From a virus, in the IMG/VR virus record IMGVR_UViG_3300002137_000286, positions 1-25,681 of that record: a stretch of DNA of 25,681 nt. The stretch is one strand, 5' to 3'. Positions 14,801 through 22,696 of this stretch are shown one piece after another; within the stretch, counting starts at the first letter, position 1; each line of letters starts with the position of its first letter. The position numbers and the translations under genes were made by a program. Below the pieces are notes generated by a model. The model did not search any database. It worked only from the letters and a program-made list of their open reading frames with translations, and was not told where the DNA came from.

Positions 14801-17476
14801 TATAAATCGAATTATGATATTTGGGATTATGTTCGTTTAATAAAATATTTGGATAATTCGTTATTTAAAATGCTTAAAGATTGGGTACCTGCTAGAACTT
14901 CATTGGCTGCTGGTGTTGTTATTAAACAACATTTACTAGAGAGAAATAAATACCCAGTACCTCAAGTAGATACTTATACAACAACATCGTTCCAAATGCA
15001 AAATCAACCTTTTGTATTCCAAAACATAGAAATTACAGGTTCACCAATCCAAATGTATACTATAACAGGTAGCAATGGTGGATCAATGCCTAATTTAGAA
15101 GGTGAAGTATCAGGTAGTGGACCAGGATTTAATATATCTCCAATAACACAAAGTTGGACAGGTTCAACTCCCTCACTTTTAGGATCAGTTGGATTTACAG
15201 AAACATACCAATATGAATTCTATAATGGTGAATTAAGTGGTTCTGAATTTATTGCTACTAATGGTGAATTAAATACAGAATGTGATCCTTTCAAATCAGT
15301 AGATACAACTGTAATTACTTATAATTTATCTGGAAGTTTTTCATCTAGTTTTAGTGAATTTAATGCTGAAACAAATGCTCAAACCGATAATGGAGAAATT
15401 CATATATGGTTTGATCGTACACTTGTTTCCAATTCACCTAATGATGTAGCAGGTGGTACATTCTACTATAGAATAACAGCACTTTCAATTGCTAAAGAAT
15501 CATTAAATAGTTTAGATTTAAATAATTACATCCCACAAGCATTAGAAATAATACTAAATGCTAATTATATTACTGCTAATTTTACATTAACGGGTTGGAG
15601 TAATTCATTTCCATATACAGGAACAACAATTGCTCCATCTTGGGTAGGTAATCCAAATCCTACATTAGTAATAGATAATATTCAAGAAAGAACATCATTA
15701 AGTGGAGATGGATATTATTTACTTCAGTGTGTACCTAATCAAGATTCATATTTCAAAATATACACTGATTATACAGGCATAGGTACAGTCTCAGTAACCC
15801 CAAAATCATCAGTACTAACAATTATAGAACCATTTGTACCTGCTTCATTTCAAATAAGCGATTGTAATGTTATATTAAATAATGCGCCTGTAGCACGTTT
15901 TAACACGTTATATATGGATGTAGATTATAGCTCCAATGCTATTGTCGCTGTTAACCAACAATCGATTATAAACGGTAATGCTACTAAAGCAGAAGTACAA
16001 GCATCTAATTATACTACAGCAAGAGTAATATATCCTAGATATATAGGTTCTAAAAATACCTCACCTGATTTTAATGTTGGATATAATTCTTCTAATATTA
16101 ATGAACAATCAATATTTAATAATTCTGAAACATCTTTATCCCCACCTTCACTCCCATCAGTAGAATCAGATGGTGTTTATTTTGCTTATTTTGATTGGGT
16201 AGGAGGTACAACACCTGAACTTATAAATAAGTCAGCAGCTCATATTATGTATTTAATTGATACTAAGGGAAATGCTTATACTCCTAATTTAACAAGTTCT
16301 TATTATTATAATTTAATTGATAGTTTTAATTCCAACAATAATAAAGCAAATGTATTATTAATAGGTTCTAATATAGAAACAACGGGTTCAAATAATTCCC
16401 AAATACCAGGAACCGTAGGAATTATCAAACCATCGGCACAACCAAAAGCAATTATATTCTCACAAACAGGTAGTTTATCTAATATACTTCCTTCTATGAG
16501 TTTTTCAAATCCAAATGTTTTACATGATTATACAATTTCATGTCCATTAGATGCTTCTCCTCCAAATTTTCCAAAAGATGTAATAGATTGGCTTCCATTT
16601 GGAACCCCAACATTCCCATCTGGATCAGATGTTAGAGCATATCCATTACTTGATCAAATTGAAATACTTGAAAGTGATAATAATATTAATATATCTTTAA
16701 ATTTAAGTCTTGATTTTCAAGTACCTCCTATCATATATTCAAAAATATTTTTGGATTTCCAAACATCAACGGATGGTGGATCTACTTGGACTAGTATTTA
16801 TCAAGACCAAACACCATTAGTACAAGGTACTAATACTTTCAGATCATCAACCCCTTTTAGACCAGCAATAGCTGGAGATTTATATGCCGTGCGTTTTTCT
16901 TGTACTTATGGTGGAGCTGATTCTAATCCATTATATATAAATCCAAGTAGTTTTCTATCTGTTACACAAAATCCACTACCTGGAGATGATGTATATTATA
17001 CATCAGGTTCTATTGATTATTGGACAATAGGAGGAGGTACAGGAAATGTATTAACAGGTTCTCAATTTACTTCTTTAATATATGGATCAAATCAAAACCA
17101 AGTTACTTCATCTACTGGTCAACCCTCATATGATTACCCATATATTAACTTTAATATACAACCTATGGATGAGATTAGATTTTCAGCTAATGAAGAATTA
17201 TCATACCAAATTCTAGAAGTAACCCCACCTTCAGATACTACTACTGATGAATTATACATAAAAATAGATAGAACAATATCTACAGGATCCATAGATATCA
17301 ATTCATTTATGATTAGAAGATATGTTCCAAACCCAAATTTTGTAGTTTTAGATTCATCTAAACCATCAGGATTACAAATTGGAGCAGGATTTTTACTTCC
17401 TGAATACTCTTCTAATGAACTAAATACCAAATTTGATGAAATAATACAAAACCTTACAGAAAAAGGATTAATTTAA
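11882..17476 (+). CDS. Giant baseplate/tail protein (1864 aa) with LamG-like domain
   Basis: An 1864-residue protein, the longest gene here. Residues about 410-450 (IREDAANSQFELFIEMIGQHFD...) and 535-580 (KRIYHNLPYLLKKKG, GLRALISIYGIPDTILRVNEFGG) form a helical core of a type I associate with large baseplate proteins of marine myoviruses. Residues about 620-800 look like a concanavalin/LamG sandwich (LKFITNNESASIYLPFYDGGWWSVAVTRDG has the usual W-W-x-V-A-x-x-x-D-G strand). A second helical core follows near 980-1025 (WDYVRLIKYLDNSLFKMLKDWVP). The C-terminal 800 residues are Ser/Thr/Asn/Gly-rich beta modules with many TGS/SGS motifs. The place after gp25-gp6 suggests a gp7-like wedge protein fused to receptor-contact modules. 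No catalytic site is seen. Confidence 0.65.
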   Translation: MEDIITILPINPNNFELQEYSTSDTSLIQTNIISVDFDPQTDNIEYFVYNLNNEIIASQEANFGGYSIINNNVSIDPISDLKNNGQDEGSFNTLYNFQTDKIGSYFYQLFIQEISSDRTEIRLSSNKLLDIELITQAEDLINEINNAPVDYVDFLLNFGKNQLIIANNILLDTSNTDTPSILIKLYDPLPNNFNTQSECWVVEQLAESIAYNISISPNFSEIDNNIYLKGPNLNIPIKDRINNSTPYGNYNSLSSTNSIQGSGSLQYQLNSLLVEKGIEINIDYSDYSNFINFSSAQTRVENFYYKLSLIETYNESASYSSGITTNTYISSSNNVWQTKINELITGFDSYEYFLYFESGSANWPKSNSTYPYVNETSTSVIGQNWLVNQSTIAESFDLENNNSLVNSIPLYIREDAANSQFELFIEMIGQHFDSIFVYLQDVTNKYNADNRLDYGVSKDLVADIIRDLGVKIYQNNFSSNDLYQALLGITPSGSLYNLPYTTGILPTPSGWEYIDTYTTASATGSLEPTDDVNKSIYKRIYHNLPYLLKKKGTVEGLRALISIYGIPDTILRVNEFGGKDKDNSNDWDFWYNQFDYQYNTNNDGIIQSNWEINSLWNSEDDRPQTVEFRFQTPGLESALSKNTQSLWSLDSDVRIDLEYTGSGYTSGSYSGSIPNPENEYATLKFITNNESASIYLPFYDGGWWSVAVTRDGDNFNLFAGNNIYTGEEGSSIGFTGSATLNSSATEWINGTYSDLSPLSINNKFSGSFQELRFYNTPILRSVFDDYVMNHNSIEGNQINSSPEQLAFRASLGGELYVGNESIHPKSTGSIEYITSSFTSGNVFDITNGEFTSKEEYVYFDQVPAGIKNRNSNKIKQSTLVLPYTSSTLNNLPNNNILSPLIRVQQNSYVSESYTQDLDYVEVAFSPQNEINDDIINSIGYFNIGDYIGDPRQVSSSADFYPELNTLRDEYFKKYKSNYDIWDYVRLIKYLDNSLFKMLKDWVPARTSLAAGVVIKQHLLERNKYPVPQVDTYTTTSFQMQNQPFVFQNIEITGSPIQMYTITGSNGGSMPNLEGEVSGSGPGFNISPITQSWTGSTPSLLGSVGFTETYQYEFYNGELSGSEFIATNGELNTECDPFKSVDTTVITYNLSGSFSSSFSEFNAETNAQTDNGEIHIWFDRTLVSNSPNDVAGGTFYYRITALSIAKESLNSLDLNNYIPQALEIILNANYITANFTLTGWSNSFPYTGTTIAPSWVGNPNPTLVIDNIQERTSLSGDGYYLLQCVPNQDSYFKIYTDYTGIGTVSVTPKSSVLTIIEPFVPASFQISDCNVILNNAPVARFNTLYMDVDYSSNAIVAVNQQSIINGNATKAEVQASNYTTARVIYPRYIGSKNTSPDFNVGYNSSNINEQSIFNNSETSLSPPSLPSVESDGVYFAYFDWVGGTTPELINKSAAHIMYLIDTKGNAYTPNLTSSYYYNLIDSFNSNNNKANVLLIGSNIETTGSNNSQIPGTVGIIKPSAQPKAIIFSQTGSLSNILPSMSFSNPNVLHDYTISCPLDASPPNFPKDVIDWLPFGTPTFPSGSDVRAYPLLDQIEILESDNNINISLNLSLDFQVPPIIYSKIFLDFQTSTDGGSTWTSIYQDQTPLVQGTNTFRSSTPFRPAIAGDLYAVRFSCTYGGADSNPLYINPSSFLSVTQNPLPGDDVYYTSGSIDYWTIGGGTGNVLTGSQFTSLIYGSNQNQVTSSTGQPSYDYPYINFNIQPMDEIRFSANEELSYQILEVTPPSDTTTDELYIKIDRTISTGSIDINSFMIRRYVPNPNFVVLDSSKPSGLQIGAGFLLPEYSSNELNTKFDEIIQNLTEKGLI

Positions 17477-17488
17477 TATATTTATAAC
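17477..17488 (+). promoter_or_regulatory. Putative late promoter (TATATTTATAAC)
   Basis: An exact copy of the 12-mer at 4685, directly after the stop codon of the giant gene and 17 bases before the ATG at 17506. It would let the tail proteins from 17506 to 21319 be made independently of the very long upstream gene. Confidence 0.6.
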
Positions 17489-17505
17489 AAAACAAAAAAT
17501 AAAAA

Positions 17506-18162
17506 ATGGGATATTTAAATAACTCAGTAGTAACAGTAGACGCTATTTTAACAACAAAAGGACGTCAGTTATTAGCTCAAAATGATGGAGCTTTTAGAAT
17601 TACACAATTTGCATTAGCGGATGATGAAATAGATTATACTCTATACAATCCTAATCACCCATCAGGATCAGCATATTATGGTGAAGCATTACAAAATATG
17701 CCTTTACTTGAAGCATTTCCACAAGAAACTCAAGTAATGAAATACAAATTAGTAACATTACCTCGTGGTACTGCTAAGATGCCTATCCTAGATTTAGGTT
17801 ACCAATCAATAGTAATCAAACAAGGTGCTTCATTAGCAATCACACCTCAAACATTAAATTATCAAGGTGGAAATACATATGAAACAGCAGGATATACAGC
17901 TACAATTTCAGATGTTAGATTATGTTCAACCTTCGAAGGTGTTGGTATTAATACTCCTGAAGTACAAGCATTAAATGCAACAACAACTTTAGGTACAAGC
18001 GTATCTAAAACAGTAGTTGGTACAACAATTAATTTACGTGCAACAACAATAAATACATTATTTGGTACTTCTAATACCGCATTATATGCTACTTTAACTG
18101 TAGTAGGTAGAGACAGTGGTGCTAGGGTAACTATTCCAATAACCGTAACTAAAGTATCTTAA
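17506..18162 (+). CDS. Virion structural protein (tail/fibre type)
   Basis: A 218-residue protein. The N-terminus (GYLNNSVVTVDAILTTKGRQLL, then ITQFALADDEIDYTLYNPNHP) is a sequence I associate with a widespread structural protein of marine and Bacteroidota myoviruses, though its exact place in the virion is not known to me. After about residue 110 comes an Ig-like beta domain (YTATISDVRLCSTF, TTINLRATTINTLF, ATLTVVGRDSGARVTIPITVTKV) of the kind found on phage surfaces. It has its own late promoter motif and is better placed in codon choice for high expression than many neighbours (GGT, CGT). The next gene starts eleven bases after its stop. Confidence 0.65.
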   Translation: MGYLNNSVVTVDAILTTKGRQLLAQNDGAFRITQFALADDEIDYTLYNPNHPSGSAYYGEALQNMPLLEAFPQETQVMKYKLVTLPRGTAKMPILDLGYQSIVIKQGASLAITPQTLNYQGGNTYETAGYTATISDVRLCSTFEGVGINTPEVQALNATTTLGTSVSKTVVGTTINLRATTINTLFGTSNTALYATLTVVGRDSGARVTIPITVTKVS

Positions 18163-18173
18163 AAATAAATATT

Positions 18174-19223
18174 ATGTCATTTAATAGATTAGAAGCCGAC
18201 GATTTTGTAGTATCCGCTGATAGCATCAGTTCTACGTTATGGTCAAACGGTAGTCCAAACTTATCATCATTTTCCACTTCATCAACCCAAGAAGCAGGTT
18301 CATCTGGAAATTTTTATCTAAATATATACTCAGGATCAACTTTTGAAAATATCCAATTTGCAATAGCATATGGCAATTCAGAAGGTTCTGGTAGTTTAGT
18401 ATATAACACAGCAGTTGATGGTAGATCACCATCCTCTACCGTTTATGGTCAATACCAAAACCTAGTAATTGGAGATGAAAATACAAATTTTACATTTGGT
18501 TCCGTTACATCAACTGAGTTTTTTGCTTTACCTATAGAAAGAGCAAGATATAAAGAAAAAATATTTTTAGGATCATTAGGTTTAACAATTACAGGATCAT
18601 CAGGGATAATACAACTTACCGATGATAGTGCATATGTTAGTTCAGTTCAATTTAATGAAGCAGGAAGAGTATTTCAATTAATATCGGGATCTAGAGGTGT
18701 TAAAACAGCAACTCCACTAACAACCGAAGGATATTCACTTAACTCAGGTTCATATGGTTGGTTACTTCCAGATATTGGAACTATCATATTAAATCCATTA
18801 GCTTTAGCATCAAATGCAGCTGGTGGTGGTTGTGGGTTTGTGTATAGTGGATCAACTTCAGGATCAGTAGATCCAATTAAATCTCCAATGGCTTCACTAT
18901 ATCAAGCTATATCAGGATCAGCAACTGGGGTAGCACCAAATACAGGGTCGTTCTATCTAAATTCAGAAGAAACAATTACTTCAGATTTTATATTTGTAAG
19001 ACCTAGAAGTTCAGAATTTAATTACTCCGAAAATCCATCTTATATTTCAGGATCAACAGGTGAAGTATTATATAGTAATTTTATAAACAACCCACAAACA
19101 TATATTACAACAGTAGGTTTATATAATGATACTAATGAATTATTAGCAGTAGCTAAATTATCAAGACCACTACTTAAAGATTTTACAAAAGAAGCTCTAA
19201 TTAGAGTAAAACTTGATTTTTAA
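18174..19223 (+). CDS. Tail structural protein A, paralogous C-terminal domain
   Basis: A 349-residue, Ser/Gly-rich, beta-type protein with many SGS motifs. The C-terminal 85 residues match those of the next gene product: R-x-x-SEFN-x-S-x-NPS-x-x-SGST, then Y-x-TT-x-GLY-x-D-x-x-x-LLA-x-x-KLS-x-PL. The N-terminal parts differ. A Gly-rich AAGGGCGF segment lies near 217-224. No enzyme motif is seen. Position and composition suggest a tail-tip, fibre or collar component. It is part of the 17506-20861 series of co-directed late genes. Confidence 0.65.
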   Translation: MSFNRLEADDFVVSADSISSTLWSNGSPNLSSFSTSSTQEAGSSGNFYLNIYSGSTFENIQFAIAYGNSEGSGSLVYNTAVDGRSPSSTVYGQYQNLVIGDENTNFTFGSVTSTEFFALPIERARYKEKIFLGSLGLTITGSSGIIQLTDDSAYVSSVQFNEAGRVFQLISGSRGVKTATPLTTEGYSLNSGSYGWLLPDIGTIILNPLALASNAAGGGCGFVYSGSTSGSVDPIKSPMASLYQAISGSATGVAPNTGSFYLNSEETITSDFIFVRPRSSEFNYSENPSYISGSTGEVLYSNFINNPQTYITTVGLYNDTNELLAVAKLSRPLLKDFTKEALIRVKLDF

Positions 19224-19228
19224 AATGA

Positions 19229-20239
19229 ATGAATGCATTCAAACAATTTTTAGCATCAGACATAGTAGTAACCCCTTTTGAGGTTAATAAATCATTCTCT
19301 TTTAAAGGGAGTGAATTGGTAGCACCAAACGTAGAAATTAATAGATTTTTAGGACAAAACATTGGTGGATTATTTGATCCATCAACAGACCCAACAACTG
19401 GTTATGATAATTCTCAATATAAGAGACTAGTATATAACTCGGTTAAAGAATTATATTATTCAAATTACATAAGCTCCTCATATGGGGATGATATTAATAT
19501 GGGTTATATATTTCCTGGATCTCAACCTGAAGGAGATAGATTAGTAGGTACAACCCAATCAGATGGTAGATATTTTAATTATTTACAAACTGATTTAACT
19601 TTTGAAAAATATTTTCCAACAGGTTCAAATAATATAGTAGGTGTTATATCTATACCATCTCGATTATATGGAAATTACATTCAACCCAATTCATTTTATT
19701 TTCAAGCACCTAGTGGTTCAATATCCGATGATGGAGAAGGTAATGTAATTTTAACCTCTACAAATGAAATATGTGGTAATATATTCTATTCTCATGGATT
19801 AATTGTACTTACAAGTGATAGCGATCCCCAAAATGATGGTTATGGTGCTGCTATATATGGTTCTGCTCTTTATGGATTAGGTGATACTACATTTATTGAT
19901 AATTTTATAACAGCAACTAACGTAACCTGTTCCTTTTCCTCATCTTTAGATATATTTGAAACACAATATAAATGTACACTTAGAGAAAGTGAATTTAATT
20001 TTAGTTTAAACCCATCACTTTCTTCAGGTAGTACTCAAATTACAGCACCTCAAGGAACGTTTTACACCCCTGGACAATATGTTAGTAATTTTGTAACAGA
20101 GTCATATTTTAGTCCTTATGTTACAACTATAGGATTATATGATGACTATCAAAATCTATTAGCAATAGGTAAATTATCACAACCTTTACCTACTTCTCCA
20201 ACAACAGACACAACAATACTTATAAACATAGACAGATAA
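19229..20239 (+). CDS. Tail structural protein B, paralogous C-terminal domain
   Basis: A 336-residue protein sharing its C-terminal domain (about residues 245-336) with the preceding gene product, with a longer loop inserted between the SEFN and GLY-x-D motifs. The N-terminus (AFKQFLASDIVVTPFEVNKSF) is helical and then beta, and is more hydrophobic than that of its neighbour; SSYGDDIN and YGAAIYGSALYGLGD are notable Gly/Tyr runs. The start at 19229 lies in ATGAATGAATG, which holds ATGs in three frames; only this one opens a long ORF. Presumably a partner of the preceding protein in the same tail structure. Confidence 0.65.
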   Translation: MNAFKQFLASDIVVTPFEVNKSFSFKGSELVAPNVEINRFLGQNIGGLFDPSTDPTTGYDNSQYKRLVYNSVKELYYSNYISSSYGDDINMGYIFPGSQPEGDRLVGTTQSDGRYFNYLQTDLTFEKYFPTGSNNIVGVISIPSRLYGNYIQPNSFYFQAPSGSISDDGEGNVILTSTNEICGNIFYSHGLIVLTSDSDPQNDGYGAAIYGSALYGLGDTTFIDNFITATNVTCSFSSSLDIFETQYKCTLRESEFNFSLNPSLSSGSTQITAPQGTFYTPGQYVSNFVTESYFSPYVTTIGLYDDYQNLLAIGKLSQPLPTSPTTDTTILINIDR

Positions 20240-20243
20240 TAAA

Positions 20244-20861
20244 ATGGCAACTTTAAATAACGCAAATATCATAAACGGTAATCCAGTAGAAACAGCTGAT
20301 ATATTACAATTATACACAGCCTTAGGTACAGGAAGTCCAGGTGATATTACTGGATTAGTAATAACTGGTAGTTTAGATGGAAGTGCAACTTCTATAGTTA
20401 TCCCTACTCCATCAACAATTACAGGAACTTACTATCCAGCATTAGTCCCAGGAAATGGCACCCAAAACCCAGAAATTTCAGATTTTTTATCATACAATGC
20501 AGCAACTAAAGTATTAACAACCACAGCATCATATGCAACAACTGCTGAAAATGCATCTGTAATACAAGTTAATAGCCAAAAATATGATGATGGAGGTATT
20601 GTAACTGGTGATTTTAAATTTATTGCTGGTAAAGTAGCTATGGGTACTGGTACTGCTGTTAGTAGTGCTTTTCTTAATTTAGTAGGTAAAACTTTAGGAA
20701 CAGATGCTTTTATAACAGCAAATTATATATCAGGAAATGGTCCAACAGATTCAGTAATTGTAGATTCAATTGACTTTGCCACGGGGGTTATAACTTTTAT
20801 AAATAATACTTCTGGATCTCCAGTAGTTGCTACTATAGTATTTACTGGAATTTATATTTAA
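20244..20861 (+). CDS. Virion/fibre-type protein
   Basis: A 205-residue Ser/Thr/Gly/Ala-rich protein. The segments SDFLSYNAATKVLTTTASYATTAENA and VTGDFKFIAGKVAMGTG are typical of repetitive fibre stalks and of pre-fibre domains in phage tail proteins, and there are no Cys, no catalytic motif and no signal peptide. The C-terminal 50 residues look like a compact beta domain (DSVIVDSIDFATGVITFINN, VVATIVFTGIYI). It starts four bases after the preceding stop. It may be a short tail fibre or a decoration protein; the sequence does not decide. Confidence 0.6.
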   Translation: MATLNNANIINGNPVETADILQLYTALGTGSPGDITGLVITGSLDGSATSIVIPTPSTITGTYYPALVPGNGTQNPEISDFLSYNAATKVLTTTASYATTAENASVIQVNSQKYDDGGIVTGDFKFIAGKVAMGTGTAVSSAFLNLVGKTLGTDAFITANYISGNGPTDSVIVDSIDFATGVITFINNTSGSPVVATIVFTGIYI

Positions 20862-20872
20862 AAAACAATAAA

Positions 20873-21319
20873 ATGTGGTTATATAAACAAAAGGAAATGG
20901 AGTCAATCTCCGATTTTCCTGAAAACTCTCACGGATTTGTATATCGAATCACTCATAAAGAATCAGGCAAATCATACATTGGTAAAAAAATACTCCAAAA
21001 TACATCTAAAGTAAAATTAGGTAAAAAGGAACTAGCAGAATATGCTGGTGTTGTAGGACGACGCCCATCCTATAGATTAGCAGTTAAAGAATCAACTTGG
21101 AAAACATATTGGGGTTCAAATAAATATCTTACGGAATTATATAAAACCGAACCAAAAGAAAATTTTGAACGTGTTATTCTAATTTGTGCTCCCACAAAAA
21201 AACAATTAACTTACTACGAGATAAAATATCAAATGATATATGAAGTGCTTGAAAAACCAGATGAATTCTATAACGATAACATCCTCGGCAAGTTTTTTAC
21301 AGGTGACTTTGCATCTTAA
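20873..21319 (+). CDS. Seg-like GIY-YIG endonuclease-family protein
   Basis: A 148-residue protein of the GIY-YIG superfamily. FVY (22-24) and YIG (35-37) form the two-strand signature, W77 and YWGS (79-82) follow, E116 in TYYEIKYQ is the candidate metal-binding Glu, and NDNILGKF (134-141) is the conserved-looking end. In T4-like phages similar Seg-type free-standing enzymes act as homing endonucleases, cutting related genomes to spread. Here the gene is intact and sits at the border between virion genes and replication genes, a usual place for such elements. It is distinct from the T5orf172-type protein at 22-426. Confidence 0.8.
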   Translation: MWLYKQKEMESISDFPENSHGFVYRITHKESGKSYIGKKILQNTSKVKLGKKELAEYAGVVGRRPSYRLAVKESTWKTYWGSNKYLTELYKTEPKENFERVILICAPTKKQLTYYEIKYQMIYEVLEKPDEFYNDNILGKFFTGDFAS

Positions 21320-21331
21320 TTTTTTTTTTTA

Positions 21332-21343
21332 TATATTTATAAC
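21332..21343 (+). promoter_or_regulatory. Putative late promoter (TATATTTATAAC)
   Basis: A third exact copy of the 12-mer, 21 bases before the ATG at 21365. It is preceded by an uninterrupted run of eleven T (21320-21330), the longest homopolymer in the window, which could act as an UP-like element or as the terminator tail of the gene ending at 21319. Confidence 0.6.
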
Positions 21344-21364
21344 AAATAAAAAATAAACAACAAA

Positions 21365-21712
21365 ATGAAAGACATTATAAGAATGAATCAATTAGCAGGT
21401 CTTATCACAGAAGGTCAAGCTAAAAAAATGATGGCCATTTTAAATGAAAATAAAAAAAAAGAACAAGATAATTCATTTGAAAAAGAATTTAAATATCTTA
21501 AAATTTCTCCTGAAAAATTTAAAACAGGAGATTTGTTTTTAAGAGCCCCAGAAGAAGGAGGAGAATTTTTTGACCATAAAGAAGCTATTAAAATTTTATC
21601 TATAACTTTACCTAAAGATGGCCGAGGTAATACAGCTATTATAAAAACTAAAGAAGAAGGTGATATAAAATTATCACATGCTTCATTGTATAATATAGCG
21701 AGAAAAAAATAA
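21365..21712 (+). CDS. Hypothetical protein with internal-protein-like N-terminus
   Basis: A 115-residue protein of no recognised family. The N-terminus (MKDIIRMNQLAGLITEGQAKK) is an amphipathic helix containing LITE-G at 13-17. A Lys-rich linker follows (ENKKKEQDN), then a probable small beta barrel (FKTGDLFLRAP, AIKILSITLPKDG, TAIIKTKEEGDIKLS), reminiscent of SH3-like folds by pattern only. It forms a one-gene unit with a late-type promoter motif 21 bases upstream and a hairpin terminator 15 bases downstream. The product may be packaged in the head (see findings). Confidence 0.7.
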   Translation: MKDIIRMNQLAGLITEGQAKKMMAILNENKKKEQDNSFEKEFKYLKISPEKFKTGDLFLRAPEEGGEFFDHKEAIKILSITLPKDGRGNTAIIKTKEEGDIKLSHASLYNIARKK

Positions 21713-21727
21713 AAAATATATTAAGTT

Positions 21728-21755
21728 AAGCTTGGGAAACCAAGCTTTCTTTATT
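21728..21755 (+). terminator. Intrinsic terminator with GAAA tetraloop
   Basis: AAGCTTGG-GAAA-CCAAGCTT forms a perfect 8 bp stem closed by a stable GNRA loop (21728-21747), followed by a T-rich tail broken by C and A (TCTTTATT). It ends the one-gene unit at 21365 and separates late from replication genes; the weak tail may allow read-through to the primase, whose start is only 20 bases away. Confidence 0.75.
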
Positions 21756-21766
21756 ATATTACGGTT

Positions 21767-22696
21767 ATGATAAATCAAAGTCTAGTAGCACTGACTAACT
21801 CTGTGCTCGGTTCTGGCAAATCAACAGCACGAGGTAATTATGCCTATCACTGTCCGCTATGCCATCATACAAAACCAAAACTAGAAATTAATTTATCTGA
21901 AAATCCTAAAGGTGAAAATCCTTGGCATTGTTGGGTTTGTGATAAAAAAGGTAAAAAATTATACCAATTATTTAGATCAATAGATGTTTCTCCGGAGGCA
22001 ATGTCCGAGTTAAGATCCATTGTAAAATACGTTGGTCCTGATACTAAATTTCAAACTGAGGAAAAAGTTAAACTTCCTAAAGAATACCAAACATTTGATA
22101 ATGTAAAACAATCGGATATTGAAGGTAGACAAGCAGCATCATACCTTAAAAATAGAGGTATAACTGAAGATGATATTTTAAAATATAGTATTGGATATTG
22201 TGCTACAGGTAGATATGCTAAAATGGTTATAATCCCATCATATGATGCTAAGGGTACATTAAATTATTTTACAGGCCGTTCATTTGAAAAGGAACCATTT
22301 ACAAAATACAGAAACCCATCAGTCTCCCGTGATATAATTCCATTTGAATTATACATAAACTGGAACATTCCTTTAATTTTATGTGAAGGACCATTTGATG
22401 CCTTAGCTATTAAACGTAATGCTATACCATTATTAGGCAAAAATATTCAGTCTAATTTAATGAAAAAAATTGTTACATCGAGTGTTGAAAAAATATATAT
22501 TGCGTTGGATAAAGACGCTCAAAAACAGGCATTAACGTTTTGTGAACGCCTGATGAATGAAGGTAAAGAAGTGTATTTGGTAGATATGCAAGATAAAGAC
22601 CCGGCTGATATGGGTTTTATTAATTTCACTAATCTAATTCAAGAGACATACCCCCTAACATTCTCAGGGCTATTGGAAAAAAAATTATTCCTATGA
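21767..22696 (+). CDS. DNA primase, DnaG/gp61-type
   Basis: A 309-residue protein with the two signature parts of a DnaG-type primase. The zinc finger has C29-x2-C32 with H33/H34, then C55-x2-C58 (CPLCHH...WHCWVCDKKG). The Toprim domain has E207 in LILCEGPFDALA, D248/D250 in YIALDKDAQ, and DKDPAD at 276-281. It makes RNA primers for lagging-strand synthesis with the replicative helicase. T4 gp61 has 342 residues and the same layout; no extra C-terminal helicase domain is present. The start follows the terminator at 21728 closely. The last four bases overlap the nuclease gene start (ATGA). Confidence 0.92.
   Translation: MINQSLVALTNSVLGSGKSTARGNYAYHCPLCHHTKPKLEINLSENPKGENPWHCWVCDKKGKKLYQLFRSIDVSPEAMSELRSIVKYVGPDTKFQTEEKVKLPKEYQTFDNVKQSDIEGRQAASYLKNRGITEDDILKYSIGYCATGRYAKMVIIPSYDAKGTLNYFTGRSFEKEPFTKYRNPSVSRDIIPFELYINWNIPLILCEGPFDALAIKRNAIPLLGKNIQSNLMKKIVTSSVEKIYIALDKDAQKQALTFCERLMNEGKEVYLVDMQDKDPADMGFINFTNLIQETYPLTFSGLLEKKLFL

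Noticed and set aside
17134-17430. Minus-strand frame at the end of the giant tail gene
   Set aside because: Mirror of the Ser/Thr-rich coding strand; no independent support.
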